This document shows positions 1 to 6,090 of a stretch of 6,155 bases of DNA, one piece after another. The stretch covers positions 1 through 6,155 of the forward strand of contig CALMWN010000560.1 in NCBI GenBank assembly GCA_937873555.1. Direction: 5' to 3'. The notes under the pieces are model-generated. The model had not been told where the DNA came from. It ran no database searches and was given only the letters and a program-made list of their open reading frames with translations. Source of the stretch: an uncultured Clostridia bacterium (GTDB taxonomy: Bacteria; Bacillota; Clostridia; Acetivibrionales; CALMWN01). Both the position numbers and the translations under genes were made by a program. How positions within the stretch are numbered: position 1 is the stretch's first letter; every line of letters begins with the position of its first letter.

Positions 1-38
1 TCTTCAAGTTCCTTATCAAAAAAATGTCTTGTTACCAT
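1..38 (-). CDS. phoU: PhoU, phosphate signalling regulator (N-terminal fragment, cut by window edge)
   Basis: Only the first 12 codons are in the window, reading MVTRHFFDKELE. This resembles the usual PhoU opening (Met, a few residues, then an H-F-D-E/K-E-L-E stretch). The ATG is at 38..36 and is preceded by GGGAGG at 52..47 with 8 nt spacing, a strong Shine-Dalgarno. It starts 14 bp after the pstB stop codon, so the two genes should be co-transcribed from the promoter upstream of pstB. PhoU proteins are helical cytoplasmic regulators that connect the Pst transporter to the PhoR histidine kinase and repress the Pho response when phosphate is plentiful. The call rests on the short N-terminus plus the near-universal position of phoU after pstB. 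Nothing can be said about the rest of the protein. Confidence 0.85.
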   Translation of the reverse strand, partial: MVTRHFFDKELE

Positions 39-52
39 GCGAATATCCTCCC

Positions 53-811
53 TTATCCAAATCTGCCGGTAATATAATCTTCAGTCCTTTTATCCGAAGG
101 AGCGCTGAATATTTTTTCAGTAAAATCATACTCAACTATTTCTCCATGGAGGAAAAATGCTGTTTTATCGGATATTCTTCCTGCCTGCTGCATGTTATGA
201 GTCACTATGACTATTGTATATTTTTCTTTAAGTTCATCTATAAGATCTTCGATTTTTAAGGTCGATATGGGATCAAGTGCAGACGTGGGTTCGTCCATTA
301 ACACAACTTCAGGCTCTACGGCCAATACCCTTGCTATACACAAACGCTGCTGCTGGCCTCCCGACAACCCCAGGGCGTTTTGCTTCAGGCGGTCCTTCAC
401 TTCATCCCAGAGTACTGCATCCATAAGACTTTTTTCCACGATTTCATCAAGCTTTGCTTTTGACTTTATGCCATGGATTCTTGGTCCATATGCTATATTG
501 TCATATACCGACATAGGGAAGGGGTTTGGCTTTTGGAACACCATACCCACTCTTTTTCTAAGTTCTACTATATCATATTCATTATATACATTCAAACCGT
601 CGAGATATACATCACCTGAAATTTTCGCAATAGGTATTAAATCGTTCATTCGGTTCAAGGTCTTTAAAAATGTCGATTTTCCACAACCTGACGGCCCTAT
701 CAGGGCTGTCACCTTTTTTTCCTCGATACTGATTGTTATTTCCTTCAGGGCTTGTACTTCGCCATAATAGAGGTTTAAATTCCTGGTCAGGATTTTTAGA
801 TTCTTTTCCAC
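53..811 (-). CDS. pstB: PstB, phosphate ABC transporter ATP-binding subunit
   Basis: Cytoplasmic ATPase that powers phosphate import through the PstC-PstA channel. With the chosen GTG start it has 252 residues, the normal PstB length. All ABC motifs are intact: Walker A GPSGCGKST at 39-47, Q-loop glutamine at 93 in the PstB-typical FQKPNPFPMS stretch, signature LSGGQ at 149-153, Walker B VVLMDE at 169-174 and the switch histidine at 205 in VTHNMQQA. The N-terminus LNLYYGEVQALK and the LNRMNDL segment are PstB hallmarks that separate it from other importer ATPases. A longer reading from a TTG at 853 adds 14 residues, but that codon has no good Shine-Dalgarno. The GTG at 811 has GAAGGG 9 nt upstream and gives the family-like opening MEKNLKIL. 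It is followed at 14 bp by phoU. It is separated from pstA by an MCP gene and has its own Pho-box promoter, both unusual for pstB. Confidence 0.97.
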   Translation of the reverse strand: MEKNLKILTRNLNLYYGEVQALKEITISIEEKKVTALIGPSGCGKSTFLKTLNRMNDLIPIAKISGDVYLDGLNVYNEYDIVELRKRVGMVFQKPNPFPMSVYDNIAYGPRIHGIKSKAKLDEIVEKSLMDAVLWDEVKDRLKQNALGLSGGQQQRLCIARVLAVEPEVVLMDEPTSALDPISTLKIEDLIDELKEKYTIVIVTHNMQQAGRISDKTAFFLHGEIVEYDFTEKIFSAPSDKRTEDYITGRFG

Positions 812-963
812 TGTTATCAACCCTTCTGTATACTTCTTCAGATAAACCGGCAAATCTGGAATACCGGCCTATGATATATACGCTGGAATATTGTCTTGAA
901 TGTTTTTAAAATTAAGTTTTATTACCTGGACTTTACTTCAATTTTACAATATAACATTACCAA
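812..963 (-). other. Long 5' leader of pstB-phoU
   Basis: If transcription starts about 7 nt after the TATAAT at 975..970, roughly 150 nt of leader precede the pstB GTG. It is mostly AT-rich. I see a direct repeat of TATTCCAG (minus strand, 890..883 and 863..856, 27 bp apart) and two CCGG tetramers near 848-867 that could pair weakly. No riboswitch or attenuator pattern is recognisable, and the only small reading frame (11 codons starting near 956) lacks a ribosome binding site. Function unknown; it may simply be spacer. Confidence 0.35.
821..826 (-). promoter_or_regulatory. Ribosome binding site deciding the pstB start
   Basis: GAAGGG on the minus strand lies 9 nt before the GTG at 811..809. 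The competing in-frame TTG at 853..851 has only an AGG about 14 nt upstream. This supports a 252-residue PstB over a 266-residue form. Confidence 0.7.
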
Positions 964-969
964 CCAATC

Positions 970-1007
970 ATTATAGGGGAGTTAATAGCATGTTAACTTA
1001 ATGTTAA
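970..1007 (-). promoter_or_regulatory. Pho-box promoter of pstB-phoU (PhoP-type operator plus -10)
   Basis: On the minus strand three hexamers sit at an exact 11-bp period: TTAACA at 1007..1002, TTAACA at 996..991 and TTAACT at 985..980. Four nucleotides later comes a perfect TATAAT at 975..970. No separate -35 hexamer is visible, because the repeats cover that position, as expected for an activator-dependent promoter. The repeats match the PhoP box described for Bacillus (TTAACA-like hexamers spaced by 5 nt). The same layout occurs before pstS in this window, which strengthens the call. It should give phosphate-starvation-induced expression of pstB and phoU independent of the upstream genes. 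PhoP itself is not encoded in the window. Confidence 0.82.
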
Positions 1008-1012
1008 TTATT

Positions 1013-1043
1013 AAAAGCGGACTGTAACAATAGTTTTGCTTTT
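1013..1043 (-). terminator. Weak stem-loop after the MCP gene, possible terminator
   Basis: AAAAGC at 1013-1018 can pair with GCTTTT at 1038-1043, and ACT at 1021-1023 with AGT at 1032-1034, with G-U pairs between them. The minus-strand 3' arm ends in GCTTTT followed by AATAATT, a poor U-run. It lies about 20-50 bp after the MCP stop and just upstream of the Pho box of pstB, a sensible place to end the MCP transcript. The stem is short and AT-rich, so termination may be partial or absent. Confidence 0.3.
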
Positions 1044-1062
1044 ATTCTCAAAATACGCTGTA

Positions 1063-2799
1063 TTATTTTGTCCTGTATTTATCCTTGAGGGTATTCAATT
1101 TGTTTGCCATGGTCTGAAGGTTATTTGCTGATATGGTTATGCCGGAAGACAGGTTCCTGTGGTCTTCGACTGTACTCGCAACTTCCTGGGAGTTTTTAGT
1201 CGTATTAAGGATCATATCGGAAATGTTTCCTATGCTGTCCGAAAATGAGTTGATATTTTCGGCTATCACTGAGGTATTACTGGATATATGGCTGATATGC
1301 TCATGGGTTTCGGAAACCTTTTCCATAATTGTGTTGAAAGCCCTGTCTGTTTTTTGAGTAATTTCACTGCCTTCACGTGAGATGTTCATCCCAAGACTGG
1401 CTATTTCGAGAACAGCACCGGTATCATTACCAATCTCCTTTACAATCTGACTGACTTCGGAAGCAGACTGTGCAGATATCTGCGCCAGTTTTTGAATTTC
1501 TTTGGCAACAACGCTGAAACCGGCTCCAAACTCGCCTGCCCGTGCAGCTTCAATGGAAGCATTGAAGGAAAGCAGCTTTGTCTGGGCAGAAATGCCTGTA
1601 ATAGTGTTTGTAAATTTATTTATATCATTTGTGCGTGTTTCAAGTACTTTTATAAGGTTTAATGTATTTTTTGAAACTTCCTCTATGGAAGTCATTTTCA
1701 TTTCCAGTTCGCCTATTGAATTCAGCCCTTCGTGTACGGCAGCCATCATTACGTCGCTGGCTTTTGCCGCATTTTCAACCTGGATGGTGATGTTTTGTAT
1801 TGTGCTGATTATCCTACCTGTGGATTCCTTGATTTTGTAAAGTGACTCCTCCTGGTTAACGGCATCCTCAGCCATTTTTTGTGTGATTGTATGCATATAT
1901 GAGGCACTTTCATCAGTTGTGCCGAAAATACCCCCCAGCTCACGGCTTGCATTATTCAGTTCCTCTATTGACACTGAAATTTCACCCAGCATTGACTCGA
2001 AATTTGTAAGCATCACGTTGAAATTGTCCGCCAGGACCTTCAATTCAGGTCCTCCGTGCGATACTTTCGCCCGGACGGTAAAGTCGCCCTTGTCTGCAGC
2101 AGAAACTGTCATATTCAAGGATTTGATGGCTTTGACAATACCGCCGGTCCCTATCAGACTGAAGAAAAATGCCGCAATGAGCGAAAGGATACCGGATAAC
2201 AAAGTTACCAATTGGAGTTTATAGATGGTTTTCAGGTAAGAGGATTCGGTTACTGCGACAGCGTATATCCAGTCTTTTTCCAGTATATATCCATAGGATA
2301 CAATGGTTGCCTTCCCGCCGATTGTAAGGGAAGCATTGCCTTTCTTATTTTTTAATGCTTCTGAGATAAAGGCATCAGGAAGGTTTGATCTGGTAGTTGC
2401 ATCGGCATTTACATTTGAACGGTCTATTTCAAACCCTGAAGAGTTCACCAGGTAAATTTTTGCTTCATAACCTGCTGCATTAAAGCTGGCCTGTTCACCA
2501 GCCAGAACATAGCCAAGCTTGTCGGAAAACTGTCTTGAGGTATAAGCGCCGGATAACAGTGATATCTGGTCAATAACTGTGCGTACGGAATTGCTCAGCT
2601 GGTTTCTGGTGATGGATTCCAGATTGTTTTTTCCCATATAATATGTTGTACCTGCCACAACTGCAAGAGCTCCCGTGATTATGACCAGAAAAAGGGCAAG
2701 TATCCTTATTCTTATCGTGAGATTCCTTCCCCTTGCAATAAATCTGGATAAATGCTGAGAAAGAAGTTTGTTTGCAGGTAAATTAGTAACAAACTGCAT
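1063..2799 (-). CDS. Methyl-accepting chemotaxis protein (transmembrane chemoreceptor) inside the pst locus
   Basis: Chemoreceptor of 578 residues with the chosen start. After a basic N-terminal stretch of about 30 residues comes a first membrane helix (about 31-53). An extracellular sensor of roughly 140 residues follows, ending in a YGYILEKDWIYAVAV segment reminiscent of Cache domains, then a second helix (about 195-219), a HAMP linker (about 218-270) and a long coiled-coil signalling domain. The hairpin tip, with QTKLLSFN and EAARAGE, lies at about 396-433 and should contact CheA and CheW. No CheR-binding pentapeptide is seen at the C-terminus. The gene lies between pstA and pstB on the same strand, 200 bp after pstA, and may be transcribed by readthrough from pstS-C-A; no Pho box was found directly in front of it. 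The start at 2799 is preferred to the in-frame ATG at 2820 because only the former has a ribosome binding site. The ligand is unknown; phosphate or a Pst component is a guess from position. Confidence 0.93.
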   Translation of the reverse strand: MQFVTNLPANKLLSQHLSRFIARGRNLTIRIRILALFLVIITGALAVVAGTTYYMGKNNLESITRNQLSNSVRTVIDQISLLSGAYTSRQFSDKLGYVLAGEQASFNAAGYEAKIYLVNSSGFEIDRSNVNADATTRSNLPDAFISEALKNKKGNASLTIGGKATIVSYGYILEKDWIYAVAVTESSYLKTIYKLQLVTLLSGILSLIAAFFFSLIGTGGIVKAIKSLNMTVSAADKGDFTVRAKVSHGGPELKVLADNFNVMLTNFESMLGEISVSIEELNNASRELGGIFGTTDESASYMHTITQKMAEDAVNQEESLYKIKESTGRIISTIQNITIQVENAAKASDVMMAAVHEGLNSIGELEMKMTSIEEVSKNTLNLIKVLETRTNDINKFTNTITGISAQTKLLSFNASIEAARAGEFGAGFSVVAKEIQKLAQISAQSASEVSQIVKEIGNDTGAVLEIASLGMNISREGSEITQKTDRAFNTIMEKVSETHEHISHISSNTSVIAENINSFSDSIGNISDMILNTTKNSQEVASTVEDHRNLSSGITISANNLQTMANKLNTLKDKYRTK

Positions 2800-2805
2800 G
2801 TTTCG

Positions 2806-2810
2806 CCTCC
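2806..2810 (-). promoter_or_regulatory. Ribosome binding site deciding the MCP start
   Basis: GGAGG on the minus strand lies 6 nt before the ATG at 2799..2797 and inside the reading frame that would begin at the ATG at 2820..2818. That upstream ATG is preceded only by an A/T-rich run. Translation therefore most likely begins at 2799, removing seven residues from the longest reading frame. Confidence 0.75.
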
Positions 2811-2876
2811 AAAATGCCATTTCACATAATTTTTTTCTAAAGGAATAAATTATGCTTGTAGGCGGATTTTAACGGA

Positions 2877-2993
2877 AGTGCTTTTAAGGAGCCGAACAGT
2901 AAATATAGTAAAACTTAATTTAATAGTTTTACTTTTACTGTTCGTGCCTCTAACATTTTTAAAAAATACAAATTTGTTATGTTAAAAAGCACT
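2877..2993. repeat. Nested inverted-repeat element between pstA and the MCP gene
   Basis: The outer arms are AGTGCTTTTAA at 2877-2887 and TTAAAAAGCACT at 2982-2993, pairing over 11 bp with one bulged A. Inside sits a second, stronger hairpin (2893-2944). A third short repeat, TAACAT at 2951-2956 with ATGTTA at 2979-2984, overlaps the outer arm and would compete with it. The element starts 6 nt after the pstA stop codon and fills most of the pstA-MCP gap. It could be an RNA structure that limits readthrough or protects the upstream mRNA, or a small non-autonomous mobile element (MITE-like). No target-site duplication is visible at its ends, and it contains no coding sequence. Confidence 0.6.
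2893..2944. other. Strong 19-bp hairpin with one 3-nt bulge
   Basis: Positions 2893-2903 pair perfectly with 2934-2944 (11 bp, CGAACAGTAAA with its complement). Positions 2907-2914 pair with 2926-2933 (8 bp, AGTAAAAC with its complement). The TAT at 2904-2906 bulges, and the loop is 11 nt (2915-2925). The structure forms in RNA from either strand. Neither side is followed immediately by a U-run, so it is not a canonical intrinsic terminator. Processing, 3'-end stabilisation of the pstA transcript or a protein-binding site are alternatives. Confidence 0.75.
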
Positions 2994-2999
2994 AAATTG

Positions 3000-3902
3000 C
3001 TATTTTGCTGCCTGGGTTCCCGTAAACCTTGTATTTAGGTGCCGGCCCAGAATTCGAGAAATAATGTTGAATAAAAAAACTGAAATTATCAGCACTGCGG
3101 ATGCACCGTCTGCAATTTGTCTTGCATCAGGTGCCAGGCCCTCGGAGTTTACTTTCCAGATGTACACTGCAAGGGTTTCTGCCGGTCTGAACGGATTTAA
3201 GGGTGATGAGCTGCTGAAGGGATTAAGGTTTGAGAAGTCCAGCTGAGGGCTGCTCATTCCGGCTGTATATAATAGTGCGGCCGCCTCGCCGAAAACCCTT
3301 CCGGATGTAATTATCATTCCAGTAACAAGTCCAGGAATAGCAGATGGTATGATTACCTTTACAATGCTCTGCCAGTGTGTGGCACCAAGTGCAAGACTGG
3401 CTTCCTTTATGGAGGGGGACACGCTTTTAATGGCGTCCTCACTTATTCTGGTAATGACAGGCAGGTTCAGGACAGATACAGCAAGCGCGCCTGACATCAA
3501 GGTATAGCCCCAGCCAGTATAGGTTACGAACACCAGCAGTCCGAAAAGCCCTATTACGATAGAGGGAAGTGATGCAAGGGTTTCTATACAGAAGCGGATT
3601 ATCCTTGTAAGGCGGTTAGGTTTTGCATATTCCGCCATGTATATCCCGCCGGCCAGACCGATGGGCAGAGTAATGAGCATTGACAGGAAAACCAGGTACA
3701 ACGAGTTGAACAGCTGAGGGCCTATTCCTCCTCCTGATTTCATAAATATGGGCTCAGAGGTAATGAAGTGGAAATTCAGCCTTGACCAGCCCTTGACTAT
3801 GATATACCCTACAAAAAGAGCCAGCAGTAGTATAACAAGGCCTGCTACAATATAGAAGACAGAAGTTGCTATTTTATCGGCCGTTTTAGCATTCATTTTC
3901 AT
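3000..3902 (-). CDS. pstA: PstA, phosphate ABC transporter permease subunit
   Basis: Inner-membrane subunit of 300 residues that pairs with PstC to form the phosphate channel. Six hydrophobic segments are visible, at roughly 15-37, 66-90, 104-126, 133-152, 188-210 and 266-285. The EAA loop that docks on PstB is at about 167-194, with EASLALGATHWQSI followed by IPSAIPGLVTG. The SLPSIVIGLFG segment at 111-121 and GRVFGEAAALLYTAG at 201-215 are characteristic of PstA. A Ser/Pro/Asn-rich stretch at 217-240 forms an external loop before the last helix. The start ATG overlaps the pstC stop by 4 bp (ATGA), giving translational coupling. A run of six G 8 nt upstream serves as ribosome binding site; an ATG two codons later is possible but less well spaced. 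Unlike most pst operons, the next gene is an MCP and not pstB. Confidence 0.96.
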   Translation of the reverse strand: MKMNAKTADKIATSVFYIVAGLVILLLALFVGYIIVKGWSRLNFHFITSEPIFMKSGGGIGPQLFNSLYLVFLSMLITLPIGLAGGIYMAEYAKPNRLTRIIRFCIETLASLPSIVIGLFGLLVFVTYTGWGYTLMSGALAVSVLNLPVITRISEDAIKSVSPSIKEASLALGATHWQSIVKVIIPSAIPGLVTGMIITSGRVFGEAAALLYTAGMSSPQLDFSNLNPFSSSSPLNPFRPAETLAVYIWKVNSEGLAPDARQIADGASAVLIISVFLFNIISRILGRHLNTRFTGTQAAK

Positions 3903-4819
3903 TTATTTAACCCCCCTTTTGCTCCCACCTTGTGAATTATGATAATGAACAGGAAAGACAGCAGCAGTAAAAGCAGTGCCATCGACCACAGGGCGTTGTT
4001 CCATTCGGTGCCCATTACTGTATTTGCCATATCCATGGTTATAATGCTTGTAAGGTTGGTGGTAGGGTCCAGGATTGATTTTGGGAGCCTGATGGCATTA
4101 CCTATTACCATCTGGACCGCAAGTGCTTCACCAAAAGCTCTGGCAAGGCCCAGGACAATCCCTGTGAGTATGCCGGGAAAGGCAGCAGGAACGAGAACCC
4201 TGCGTATTGTCTGCCAGCGCGTCGCTCCCAATGCATAGGAGGCTTCCTTGTAATCTCCCGAAAGCGCCCTTAAAGAATCAGCTGCAACACTTGCAATGGT
4301 GGGAAATATCATTATTGATAAAACCAGACCGCCGGCCAGTAAACTGAAACCCAGACCGCCAATGTTCTTGCGTATAAAGGGAACCAGAAGGCTCAATCCC
4401 ACCCAGCCGTATACTACCGAAGGTATTCCGACAAATATTTCTATTGCAGGCTGCAGCAATTTTTTTCCGATATTCGGAGATATTTCCGTCATAAATATTG
4501 CAGTGCATATACTGAAGGGTGTACTTAGCAAAAGTGCTATGGCTGATACCGACAGCGAACCAACTATGAAAATGAAGGATCCGATTTTCGGGCCACCCTC
4601 TGCAGCTGTCCTGTCAGGCTTCCAGGTGGAGGAAAACAGAAAATCCGTTATAGAAAAATGGTTCTTCAGGAATGTCGAAAGCCCCTTGGAAGAAATAAAA
4701 AATACCAGGCACATGGTCAGCAAAACAAGGAATACCCCGAAGAAGGTGACAGCCGACCTGCCAAGCAGTTCATGTTTTAAATAGTAAATATTTGTTTTTT
4801 TCAGATACTTTTCAAGCAT
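3899..4819 (-). CDS. pstC: PstC, phosphate ABC transporter permease subunit
   Basis: Inner-membrane permease of 306 residues, partner of PstA. Hydrophobic helices lie near 23-43, 80-101, 126-148, 157-180, 213-236 and 277-297. The EAA loop that contacts PstB is at about 191-221, with KEASYALGATRWQTI and the FPGILTG end. GIPSVVYGWVGL at 131-142 and ARAFGEALAVQMVIGN at 226-241 are PstC signatures, and the latter separates it from PstA. The ATG at 4819 is preceded by GGAG and GAGG within 14 nt. It lies 116 bp after pstS with a stem-loop between them, and its last codons overlap pstA, so the permeases are made together. No defects are seen. Confidence 0.96.
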   Translation of the reverse strand: MLEKYLKKTNIYYLKHELLGRSAVTFFGVFLVLLTMCLVFFISSKGLSTFLKNHFSITDFLFSSTWKPDRTAAEGGPKIGSFIFIVGSLSVSAIALLLSTPFSICTAIFMTEISPNIGKKLLQPAIEIFVGIPSVVYGWVGLSLLVPFIRKNIGGLGFSLLAGGLVLSIMIFPTIASVAADSLRALSGDYKEASYALGATRWQTIRRVLVPAAFPGILTGIVLGLARAFGEALAVQMVIGNAIRLPKSILDPTTNLTSIITMDMANTVMGTEWNNALWSMALLLLLLSFLFIIIIHKVGAKGGLNK

Positions 4820-4875
4820 TTGACCTCAACTCCATATTGATAAAATCTTATCTCTCTATATTTTCCGTTTAAACA

Positions 4876-4926
4876 GCAAATCCATCCGGCTAAATGGAAT
4901 TGCATAAATCAACCGGATGGATCTGC
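4876..4926 (-). terminator. Stem-loop in the pstS-pstC gap, probable attenuator or mRNA-stabilising hairpin
   Basis: ATCCATCCGG at 4880-4889 pairs perfectly with CCGGATGGAT at 4913-4922. After one mismatch the stem extends by GCA at 4876-4878 with TGC at 4924-4926. The loop is 23 nt. The structure begins 10 bp after the pstS stop on the minus strand and is followed by TTTAAACGG without a long U-run. A partial terminator or 3' stabiliser at this point would let the binding protein be made in excess over the membrane subunits, which binding-protein transport operons commonly need. Whether it terminates is not shown by the sequence. Confidence 0.6.
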
Positions 4927-4935
4927 AACCTGTTA

Positions 4936-5868
4936 TTATTTATCCCTTGTAACCTTCATTTCTGTAGTCGGTATATAACCTAAGTCAACAACAAGCTTCT
5001 TTTGTACTTCATCAGTCATCATATAGTCGAGGAAAGCTTTTGCAACGCCTTTTGCCTCACCCTTGGTGTACATATGTTCATAAGCCCAGATCGGGTATTT
5101 GCCTTCCTTTATGTTTGCTGCCGTAGGTTCTGCGTTGTCATATTTAACTGCCTTTACCGAGCTGTCGATATAGGAGAGTGCTAGGTAGGAGATTGCTCCG
5201 TCTGTCTCTGCCACTGTCTTTCTTACTGTGCCGGAAGCATCTTCTGTCAGGGACAAGCCTGATGCTTCGTCAGCTCCGCCCAATGCGTACTTCTTGAAGG
5301 TACCCCTGGTTCCGGAGGAAGCAGGCCTGTTGATTATGACTATTTTCTGGTCGTTTCCGCCAACGTCCTTCCAGTTTGTGATTTTTCCTGTGAATATGTC
5401 TATTACCTGCTGTTTTGTAAGGTTGTCCACCTTAACCTTGGGGTTTATTACTGTAGCTATTCCGACTACGCATACCTTATGGTCGACAAGTTCTTTCGAC
5501 TGTTCAGGCGTAAGCTTTTCTTCAGCGAAGAGGTCCGAGTTGCCTATATCCGCTCCGCCCTGCTGTACCTGTGTAAGGCCTGTGCCGCTTCCGCCGCCCT
5601 GTACCTGTACCTTGGCATTCGGATTCTTACCCATGAATGTCTTGGCTGCGCTTTCAACCAGGGGCTGTAACGCTGTCGAACCGACTGCCGTGACAGAACC
5701 TGATGCTGTATCCGGGGCCTTTGTAGCTGCAGCCGGCGCCTGGGTAGCAGCGGGAGCCTGTGACTTATTATCTGCTGCTTTCTGTCCGCAGCCGACAAAC
5801 AATGCTGAAACACCAAGTGTTAATGCTGCTGCCAATGCTATTGATTTCATACTTAAAGAATTTTTCAT
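4936..5868 (-). CDS. pstS: PstS, phosphate-binding lipoprotein of the Pst transporter
   Basis: Extracytoplasmic phosphate receptor of 310 residues. A lipoprotein signal peptide (basic start, hydrophobic 9-23, lipobox LFVGC) puts the lipidated cysteine at position 27. An Ala/Pro/Thr-rich tether follows at about 32-57. The mature domain carries the PstS phosphate-site motifs: GSTALQPL at 63-70, QGGGSGTGL at 90-98, the acidic GNSDLF at 109-114 and RPASSGTRGTF at 181-191. WAYEHMY at 261-267 and GYIPTT near the C-terminus also fit the family. The ATG at 5868 has AGGAGG 9 nt upstream, an ideal ribosome binding site. The gene leads the operon and lies directly behind a Pho-box promoter, so it should be strongly induced by phosphate starvation. 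Length and motifs are normal and no defects are seen. Confidence 0.98.
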   Translation of the reverse strand: MKNSLSMKSIALAAALTLGVSALFVGCGQKAADNKSQAPAATQAPAAATKAPDTASGSVTAVGSTALQPLVESAAKTFMGKNPNAKVQVQGGGSGTGLTQVQQGGADIGNSDLFAEEKLTPEQSKELVDHKVCVVGIATVINPKVKVDNLTKQQVIDIFTGKITNWKDVGGNDQKIVIINRPASSGTRGTFKKYALGGADEASGLSLTEDASGTVRKTVAETDGAISYLALSYIDSSVKAVKYDNAEPTAANIKEGKYPIWAYEHMYTKGEAKGVAKAFLDYMMTDEVQKKLVVDLGYIPTTEMKVTRDK

Positions 5869-5917
5869 TTAATATAACCTCCTAAGATATTTTGTGATTT
5901 CATTCTAATCTCCCATA

Positions 5918-5955
5918 ATTAAAATCAAATTAAGTGATTGTTAACTTGCGGTTAA
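5918..5955 (-). promoter_or_regulatory. Pho-box promoter of pstS (PhoP-type operator plus -10)
   Basis: Minus-strand hexamers TTAACC at 5955..5950, TTAACA at 5944..5939 and TTAATT at 5933..5928 repeat at an exact 11-bp period. After 4 nt comes the -10 candidate TTTAAT at 5923..5918. The geometry is identical to that of the pstB promoter at 970-1007. Transcription would start near 5911, giving a leader of about 43 nt. Because GTTAAC is palindromic, TTAA-type hexamers at the same 11-bp period can also be read on the plus strand (5930, 5941, 5952), but no -10 lies at the matching place on that side. Confidence 0.8.
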
Positions 5956-6000
5956 CTTTAAAAGGGATGAAAATTGTAATATTGAATTCAACCTGAATAG

Positions 6001-6059
6001 TTAACTGTAAATTTACATATAATTAAAATCTGCTTAGCACTGGGATAGTACCATATAAA
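6001..6059 (+). promoter_or_regulatory. Possible Pho-box promoter for the divergent right-edge gene
   Basis: On the plus strand TTAACT (6001-6006), TTTACA (6012-6017) and TTAAAA (6023-6028) are spaced at 11 bp, like a degenerate PhoP box. A -10 candidate TATAAA lies at 6054-6059, and the hexamer 17 bp before it (TGCTTA) is a poor -35. The repeats would then sit at about -38 to -65, a position where activators can work. The region is AT-rich, so chance matches are likely, and the third hexamer is weak. The minus-strand reading of the same bases could instead be a distal site for pstS. Confidence 0.35.
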
Positions 6060-6090
6060 TTAACAAATAATAACGCGGGGAGTGAGAAGC

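Noticed and set aside
207..767. Long plus-strand open frame opposite pstB
   Set aside because: It is the antisense shadow of a clearly coding pstB, has no ribosome binding site or recognisable protein features, and pstB motifs account for the region.
2818..2820. ATG at 2820 as the MCP start
   Set aside because: No Shine-Dalgarno precedes it, while the ATG at 2799 has GGAGG 6 nt upstream.
2840..2880. Promoter directly before the MCP (CATAAT with a TTCCGT 17 bp upstream)
   Set aside because: The -35 matches consensus poorly and there is no sigma-28-type motility promoter pattern; too weak to list as a feature.
2969..2986. Single TTAACA (minus strand 2985..2980) upstream of the MCP as a Pho box
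   Set aside because: The neighbouring hexamers at 11-bp steps do not match and no -10 lies at the spacing seen for pstS and pstB, so it is probably chance in AT-rich DNA.
4278..4508. Minus-strand open frame overlapping pstC in another frame
   Set aside because: Lies wholly inside pstC, whose motifs are intact; it lacks a ribosome binding site and recognisable sequence, and does not indicate a frameshift.
5228..5872. 214-codon plus-strand open frame opposite pstS
   Set aside because: Antisense shadow of pstS; its Ala-rich composition mirrors the Ala/Pro/Thr linker and it has no family resemblance.
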